NCBI GenBank assembly: GCA_045605025.1
Contig: JAZUPE010000082.1
Location: forward strand, 9,112 to 73,111
Direction of reading: 5' to 3'
DNA: 64,000 nucleotides
Origin: SIG598 sp045605025
GTDB taxonomy: Bacteria; Bacillota; Clostridia; Oscillospirales; Acutalibacteraceae
The position numbers were made by a program, and so were the translations under genes. Of this stretch, positions 58,985-64,000 are shown piece by piece (position 1 is the first letter of the stretch; every line of letters starts with the position of its first letter). The notes under the pieces were generated by a model that was given only the letters and a program-made list of their open reading frames with translations, was not told where the DNA came from and ran no database searches.

Positions 58985-61297
58985 ATGTTTAAGATTGTTG
59001 AAAAGCGTGAACTGAATGAATCCATTGTGCTGATGCGTGTGGAGGCTCCTTACGTTGCGGCGAAGGCACTCCCCGGTCAGTTTATCATTTTCCGCGTTGA
59101 CGAAACAGGGGAACGTGTTCCTCTGACCATCGCAGACGCAAACACCGCCGACGGCACCGTAACCATCATCTTCCAGAAGGTGGGCAAGTCTACCTACAAG
59201 CTGGCGGAGGTTCCCGAGGGCGGCTATATCTCCGACTTTGTCGGACCGCTGGGAAAAGCTTCCGAACTGGACGGCTATAAAAATGCTGCCGTAATCGGCG
59301 GCGGCGCCGGCTGCGCCATTGCCTATCCTCAGGCAAAGTATCTCTTTGGGCATGGCTGCCGCGTGGACATTATCGCCGGCTTCCGCAGCAAGGATATCGT
59401 TATCCTTGAGGACGAAATGAAAGCTGCCTGCACCAGCCTGACCGTTATGTCCGACGACGGGTCCAACGGCAACAAAGGCTTTGTCACTACCGCTCTTGAA
59501 GAAAAACTCAAGGCAGGCGCAGGCTATGATCTGGTCATCGCCATCGGTCCGCTGCCCATGATGAAAGCGGTCTGCAATCTTACCAGAGAATACGGCATCA
59601 AAACCATCGTCAGCATGAATCCCATCATGATCGACGGAACCGGTATGTGCGGCGGCTGCCGGGTTATCGTGGGCGGTGAGGTCAGGTTCGCCTGCGTTGA
59701 CGGTCCCGACTTTGACGGACATCAGGTGGATTTTGACAGTGCCATGAAGCGCCTGTCTATCTATAAGGACATCGAAAAGAAGGATCTTGATAAGCATCTG
59801 TGCCGCCTGACGGGTGAGCGCCGTGAACACGCTCAGCCCTGCGATCCCGCGGCGGAAACCGCCTGCGGTGTGGAAGAAAGCACTGTCTGCGGATACGGGA
59901 TCCCTGAAAAGAAGAATATGTCTCTCACGAAGAATCCCATGCCCGAGCAGGATCCGAAGATCCGCTCCCGCAATTTTGACGAGGTGGCACTGGGATACAC
60001 CGAGGAACATGCTCTGGACGAAGCCAACCGCTGCCTTAACTGCAAAAACAAGCCCTGCATGGAGGGCTGCCCCGTCAACGTGCGTATCCCCGAATTTATT
60101 GAGAAGGTTGTCGCCCGTGACTACGACGCGGCCTATGAGATAATCACCTCCACCAACGCTCTGCCCGCCGTGTGCGGACGTGTGTGCCCGCAGGAAAAGC
60201 AGTGCGAATCAAAGTGTGTGCGCGGCATCAAGGGCGAGCCGGTAGCCATCGGCCGCCTTGAGCGCTTTGTGGCTGACTGGTACAGAAACAACCGTCAGGC
60301 AAAAGCTGAACAGCCTGCCTCAAACGGTAAGCGCGTTGCCATTGTCGGCAGCGGGCCTGCGGGTCTTACCTGTGCCGGCGATCTTATAAAGAAAGGCTTT
60401 GAGGTCACCGTTTATGAGGCACTCCACCTGCCCGGCGGCGTGCTGATGTACGGCATCCCGGAGTTCCGTTTGCCCAAGGCCATCGTTCAGGGTGAGATCG
60501 ACAACCTGCGCAGGCTGGGCGTAAAGTTTGAGACCAACATGGTCATCGGCAAGGTTCTTTCCATCGACGAGCTGTTTGCTCAGGGCTATGACGCTGTGTT
60601 CGTGGGCTCGGGTGCAGGTCTGCCCGGGTTCATGGGTATCGAGGGCGAGGATCTGCTGGGCGTTTACGCCGCCAACGAATTCCTCACCAGAATCAATCTG
60701 ATGAAAGCCTACAGAGACGATCACGACACCACAATCCGCGTGCCGAAGAACGTGGCTGTTGTGGGCGGCGGCAACGTCGCCATGGACGCTGCACGTTCCG
60801 CTCTGCGTCTGGGCGCGGAGAATGTATACATCGTCTATCGCCGCGGTGAGGAGGAAATGCCTGCCCGTATCGAGGAGATCCACCATGCCAAGGAGGAGGG
60901 AGTGGACTTCCGTCTGCTCACCGCTCCTGTGCGCGTTGTTGGTGACGACAAGGGCTGCGTCACCGGAATTGAGTGTGTGAAGATGGAGCTGGGCGAGCCG
61001 GACGCTTCCGGTCGCCGCCGTCCCGTTGCAGTGGAAGGCTCGGAGCATATCATCGACGTTGACTGCGTGGTCATCGCCGTGGGCAATGCTCCCAATCCTC
61101 TTATCCGCATGACCACTCCCGGCATTGAAGCCAACCGTAAGGGCTGTCTGGTCGTTCACGAGGATACTCTTGAGACTACCAGAGAGAACGTCTTTGCCGG
61201 CGGCGACGCTGTCACCGGCGCGGCCACCGTTATCCTCGCCATGGGCGCCGGCAAGACTGCCGCAAAATCCATCTGCGAGAAGCTGGGCGTTGAATGA
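58985..61297 (+). CDS. Fused NfnA-NfnB type protein (ferredoxin:NADP oxidoreductase / glutamate-synthase small-subunit-like)
   Basis: Residues 1-280 match NfnA/DHODB-electron-transfer subunits: FAD domain, NAD domain with GGGAGCAIA, and a [2Fe-2S] motif with Cys222, Cys225 and Cys237. Residues 320-770 match NfnB/GltD: two [4Fe-4S] motifs (Cys350, 353, 358, 362 and Cys397, 401, 407, 411) and two dinucleotide folds (VAIVGSGPAG and VAVVGGGNVA). In Clostridium and Thermotoga NfnAB are separate subunits that bifurcate electrons between NADPH, NAD and ferredoxin; here one polypeptide holds both. The ATG at 58985 is chosen over a GTG at 58976; SDs are weak. It may alternatively supply electrons to a glutamate synthase or dihydroorotate dehydrogenase. 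Confidence 0.9.
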   Translation: MFKIVEKRELNESIVLMRVEAPYVAAKALPGQFIIFRVDETGERVPLTIADANTADGTVTIIFQKVGKSTYKLAEVPEGGYISDFVGPLGKASELDGYKNAAVIGGGAGCAIAYPQAKYLFGHGCRVDIIAGFRSKDIVILEDEMKAACTSLTVMSDDGSNGNKGFVTTALEEKLKAGAGYDLVIAIGPLPMMKAVCNLTREYGIKTIVSMNPIMIDGTGMCGGCRVIVGGEVRFACVDGPDFDGHQVDFDSAMKRLSIYKDIEKKDLDKHLCRLTGERREHAQPCDPAAETACGVEESTVCGYGIPEKKNMSLTKNPMPEQDPKIRSRNFDEVALGYTEEHALDEANRCLNCKNKPCMEGCPVNVRIPEFIEKVVARDYDAAYEIITSTNALPAVCGRVCPQEKQCESKCVRGIKGEPVAIGRLERFVADWYRNNRQAKAEQPASNGKRVAIVGSGPAGLTCAGDLIKKGFEVTVYEALHLPGGVLMYGIPEFRLPKAIVQGEIDNLRRLGVKFETNMVIGKVLSIDELFAQGYDAVFVGSGAGLPGFMGIEGEDLLGVYAANEFLTRINLMKAYRDDHDTTIRVPKNVAVVGGGNVAMDAARSALRLGAENVYIVYRRGEEEMPARIEEIHHAKEEGVDFRLLTAPVRVVGDDKGCVTGIECVKMELGEPDASGRRRPVAVEGSEHIIDVDCVVIAVGNAPNPLIRMTTPGIEANRKGCLVVHEDTLETTRENVFAGGDAVTGAATVILAMGAGKTAAKSICEKLGVE

Positions 61298-61319
61298 TCG
61301 CCCCACAATGAGATATCCC

Positions 61320-61347
61320 CGGGCGGCAGCTGCGTGGCTGTCGCCCG
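61320..61347. terminator. Hairpin between the Nfn fusion and malQ
   Basis: An 11-bp stem with one G-U pair joins 61320-61330 and 61337-61347 around a 6-nt loop. No T-run follows, so termination is uncertain. Confidence 0.45.
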
Positions 61348-61386
61348 ATGCTTGTAAATATAAAGAAGATAATTCAAGGAGTTGAT

Positions 61387-62886
61387 ATGATGGCGCGGAA
61401 GAAATCCGAATTTGAGCGCGCGGCGGGAATCCTGCTGCCGGTCAGCAGTCTGCCATCGAATTACGGAATCGGCACCATGGGCAGGTGCGCCTATGAGTTC
61501 GTCGATTTCCTCAAGGCTGCAGGTCAGCGCTACTGGCAGGTGCTGCCTGTCGGTCCCACCAGCTACGGCGATTCGCCCTACCAGAGCTTCTCGGCTTTTG
61601 CGGGCAATCCCTATTTCATCGACCTCGACACCCTGTGCGACGAAGGTCTGCTGAAAAAAAGCGAGCTGGACGCGGTGAAGTGGGGAGAGGACGAATCCTG
61701 CGTTGACTATGCGCAGCTGTATGCCGTGCGCTTTGACGTGCTGCGCAAGGCTTTCTCCCGCAGCAGGCATCAGACTGAACCTGCCTACATCGAGTTCTGC
61801 AGGGATAACGAGGACTGGCTGCCCGACTACTGCCTGTTCATGTCGGTGAAAAATTCCTTCGGCGGCGTGGAGTGGCAGAAGTGGGACGACGACATCCGTA
61901 TGCGCCGCCCCGATACCCTTGCAAAATATCGCAAAGAGCTTGCCGCAGACATCGAATTCTGGAGTTTTGTCCAGTATAAATTCTTCTGCCAGTGGTCGGC
62001 TCTGCGCGATTACGCCCATGAAAACGGCATCCTCATCATCGGCGACATTCCCATCTACATTTCCATGGACAGCGCAGACGCATGGTCCAACACCGACCAG
62101 TTCTGGATGGACGAGGAGCGCCGTCCGGTGAAGGTTGCCGGAGTACCCCCCGATTATTTCTCCAAAACCGGTCAGCTGTGGGGCAATCCCCTCTATCGCT
62201 GGGACGTGATGGAGGCAAGCGACTTTGCCTGGTGGCGCAGGAGAATCTCTTTTGCGTCGCAGATATATGATGTGCTGCGCATCGACCACTTTATCGGCAT
62301 CGTGCGCTATTATGCAATTGATGCCGGTGCCGAGAACGCCGTCAACGGCGAGTGGCTGCAGGGTCCGTCCATGAAGCTGCTCAAAGCCATCGACGAGGTC
62401 CGCGGTGCCACCAAGATCATCGCAGAGGATCTTGGCGAGGTCGTTCCCGAGGTGCGCCGGGTGCAGATAAAATCCGGATACCCCGGCATGAAGGTGCTGC
62501 AGTTTGCCTTTGACAGCGACGCGGACAATGTGTTCCTGCCCCATCATCACGGGGAGAATTTCATCGTCTACACCGGCACCCACGACAACGACACCACCAT
62601 CGGTCTGGTGGACAACGCCCGTCCTGCCCTGCGCCGCTTTGCCCGTGAATATCTGGGCGTAAAGCGCAGTGCGCAGCTTCCCGAGGCCATAATCCGCGCG
62701 GCTATGGCCAGCGTGTGTCACACCGCCATTATCCCCATGCAGGACTGGCTGGAACTGGGCACCGAGGCACGCATCAACCGTCCGGCAACTCTCGGCGGCA
62801 ACTGGGAGTGGCGAATGGGGCAGGGGCAGCTCACCGACGGTCTGTGCGATAAAATCAGAAAATACACTCTTACCTACGGGAGGTAA
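61387..62886 (+). CDS. malQ: 4-alpha-glucanotransferase (amylomaltase)
   Basis: MalQ moves alpha-1,4-glucan segments between maltodextrins and releases glucose. The 499-residue GH77 protein has AAGILLPVSSLPSNYGIGTMG at the N-terminus, the nucleophile region RIDHFIGIVRYYA, the acid/base region IIAEDLGEV, and GTHDNDT near 395-401. Several in-frame starts exist; AAGGAG is 6 nt before the ATG at 61387. The glgP gene follows after 5 nt, the usual pairing for maltodextrin and glycogen breakdown. Confidence 0.95.
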   Translation: MMARKKSEFERAAGILLPVSSLPSNYGIGTMGRCAYEFVDFLKAAGQRYWQVLPVGPTSYGDSPYQSFSAFAGNPYFIDLDTLCDEGLLKKSELDAVKWGEDESCVDYAQLYAVRFDVLRKAFSRSRHQTEPAYIEFCRDNEDWLPDYCLFMSVKNSFGGVEWQKWDDDIRMRRPDTLAKYRKELAADIEFWSFVQYKFFCQWSALRDYAHENGILIIGDIPIYISMDSADAWSNTDQFWMDEERRPVKVAGVPPDYFSKTGQLWGNPLYRWDVMEASDFAWWRRRISFASQIYDVLRIDHFIGIVRYYAIDAGAENAVNGEWLQGPSMKLLKAIDEVRGATKIIAEDLGEVVPEVRRVQIKSGYPGMKVLQFAFDSDADNVFLPHHHGENFIVYTGTHDNDTTIGLVDNARPALRRFAREYLGVKRSAQLPEAIIRAAMASVCHTAIIPMQDWLELGTEARINRPATLGGNWEWRMGQGQLTDGLCDKIRKYTLTYGR

Positions 62887-62891
62887 ATATC

Positions 62892-64000
62892 TTGCTGAAG
62901 GATACTTTCAAGAAAAACGTATACGCCATTCTGCGCAATGAGTTTGCGCGTAATGATCTTAGATCCGCCACGGTCAACGAGCTTTATCACGCTGTGAGCC
63001 GTGCCGCGATTGCCGCTGCGTATGAAAGCGCACAGCCGGCAAAGGACGGCAAGCGCGCCTGCTATTTCTCTGCCGAATTCCTCATCGGCAGACTCATCTA
63101 TGACAATCTCAACAACCTCGGACTGAATGACGCCGCCCGTGAACTGCTGGGCAGCGAGGGCATCGATTTTTCCGTCTTTGAGGAGATCGAGGACGCGGCT
63201 CTGGGCAACGGCGGACTTGGACGTCTGGCTGCCTGTTTCCTCGATTCTGCCGCCACTCACAGCATTCCGCTGGACGGCTACGGCATCCGCTATAAGTACG
63301 GCCTCTTCAAGCAGTTCATCGAGAATGGCTACCAGAAGGAGGAGGCTGACAACTGGCAGGACTTCGGCGATCCCTGGTCCTTCCGTCGGGACGAGGATGC
63401 AGTTATTGTTGAGTTCCATGGCAGCAAAGTAAGGGCTGTGCCTTATGACACCCCGGTTATCGGCTTTGGCGGCAAGTGCATCAACACCCTGCGCCTGTGG
63501 CAGGCCGAACCGGTGGACGAGTTCTGCTTTGACACCTTCAATCAGAATCACCGTCAGGAAGCCTTTGCCCAGAGAAACGCAGCAGAGCAAATATCTGCCG
63601 TTCTGTATCCCAACGACGGAACCTATGAGGGTCGTCAGCTTCGCCTCAAGCAGCAGTATTTCTTCTGCTCGGCATCTCTGCGCGACATCCTGAAAAAATA
63701 TAAGGCAAAGCACGGCAGCGATTTTTCCAGACTGAGCGAGGAATATGCCATCCAGCTCAACGACACCCACCCGGTCTGCTCCATCCCCGAGCTTATCCGC
63801 ATTCTGGTGGATGAGGAGGATCTTTCCTTCGACGAAGCATTTACAATCGCTCAGAAGACCTTTGCCTATACTAACCATACGGTCATGCCTGAGGCTCTTG
63901 AAAAGTGGGATGCCCGACTTATTTTTGACACCATCCCGCAGATATACGACTTTATCATTCTGATCGACCGCCGTCTGCGCGACGATCTGCGCAAGATTGG
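62892..64000 (+). CDS. glgP: Glycogen/maltodextrin phosphorylase, 3' end outside window
   Basis: GlgP releases glucose 1-phosphate from alpha-1,4-glucan. The 369 visible codons cover the N-terminal domain, with CYFSAEFLIGR near 57-67, ALGNGGLGRLAACFLDS near 104-120 and QLNDTHPV near 291-298, all signature regions of GT35. The PLP lysine lies beyond the window. Start is a TTG with GGGAGGT 7 nt upstream and 5 nt after the malQ stop. The gene is cut at the window edge, not broken. Confidence 0.94.
   Translation, partial: MLKDTFKKNVYAILRNEFARNDLRSATVNELYHAVSRAAIAAAYESAQPAKDGKRACYFSAEFLIGRLIYDNLNNLGLNDAARELLGSEGIDFSVFEEIEDAALGNGGLGRLAACFLDSAATHSIPLDGYGIRYKYGLFKQFIENGYQKEEADNWQDFGDPWSFRRDEDAVIVEFHGSKVRAVPYDTPVIGFGGKCINTLRLWQAEPVDEFCFDTFNQNHRQEAFAQRNAAEQISAVLYPNDGTYEGRQLRLKQQYFFCSASLRDILKKYKAKHGSDFSRLSEEYAIQLNDTHPVCSIPELIRILVDEEDLSFDEAFTIAQKTFAYTNHTVMPEALEKWDARLIFDTIPQIYDFIILIDRRLRDDLRKI

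Noticed and set aside
61156..62721. 521-codon open frame antisense to the Nfn fusion and malQ
   Set aside because: Same antisense effect; both sense genes carry intact catalytic motifs.
1..64000. tRNA, rRNA, CRISPR arrays, insertion sequences, replication origin
   Set aside because: I looked for cloverleaf segments, regularly spaced repeats, transposase motifs and DnaA-box clusters and saw none that I could support.

Overview
The window is 64 kb of chromosomal DNA from an endospore-forming member of the Firmicutes, most likely a moderately GC-rich class Clostridia lineage of the Ruminococcaceae/Oscillospiraceae type. The grounds are spo0A, spoIVB, the complete eight-gene spoIIIA operon, CotF-type spore-coat genes, a CwlD-type germination amidase, a short-form HisG with HisZ, strong AGGAGG-type ribosome binding sites, and frequent GTG and TTG starts. 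Gene density is high. I see no rRNA, tRNA, insertion sequence, prophage, CRISPR array or other obvious mobile DNA.

Layout. 1-3.6 kb (minus strand): chaperone operon of a DUF5685 protein, a J-domain protein, a membrane zinc-ribbon protein and HtpG (cut by the window edge). 3.9-9.0 kb: MacAB-type ABC export operon with two adaptor lipoproteins. 9.1-10.4 kb: NSS-type sodium symporter. 11.0-13.4 kb: proC, a SpoIIM-like membrane protein and a Xer recombinase, followed by a possible orphan small RNA. 13.7-22.1 kb: a GyrB/ParE-type topoisomerase subunit followed directly by hisZ-G-D-C-B and a HisA-HisI fusion. 22.2-26.4 kb: spo0A and spoIVB, an orphan corrinoid protein, two small coat genes and a histidine phosphatase. 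26.5-32 kb: an XRE regulator, an unrecognised gene, a GH2 glycosidase with a DUF2974 hydrolase, and an HD-GYP protein. 32.1-37.0 kb: nitrogen block with gdhA divergent from glnA-dapF-asnA. 37.3-41.3 kb: a PHP hydrolase and a large propeller/HD-GYP sensor. 41.4-46.1 kb: spoIIIAA-AH. 46.3-57.9 kb: one long operon, nusB-TsaD paralogue-xseA-xseB-ispA-dxs-tlyA-nadK-argR-recN-cwlD-radA. 57.8-58.8 kb: a tiny cysteine-rich gene divergent from a DUF6873-like gene. 59.0-64 kb: an NfnAB-type fusion, then malQ and a truncated glgP.

How it fits together. The content is core metabolism plus sporulation. Ammonia enters through GdhA, GlnA and AsnA; electrons are balanced by the Nfn-type fusion; stored glucan is used through MalQ and GlgP; sporulation is driven by Spo0A, SpoIVB and the SpoIIIA channel. 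The distinctive signals are gene fusions (HisA-HisI, NfnA-NfnB, propeller-HD-GYP), an Arg in place of the receiver Lys in Spo0A, and several RNA structures at translation starts: an SD-sequestering hairpin at cwlD, a terminator whose 3' arm is the SD of a coat gene, a hairpin between SD and ATG at hisC, and a pseudoknot-capable nusB leader. All starts and functions were read by eye from sequence; no database search or folding program was run.
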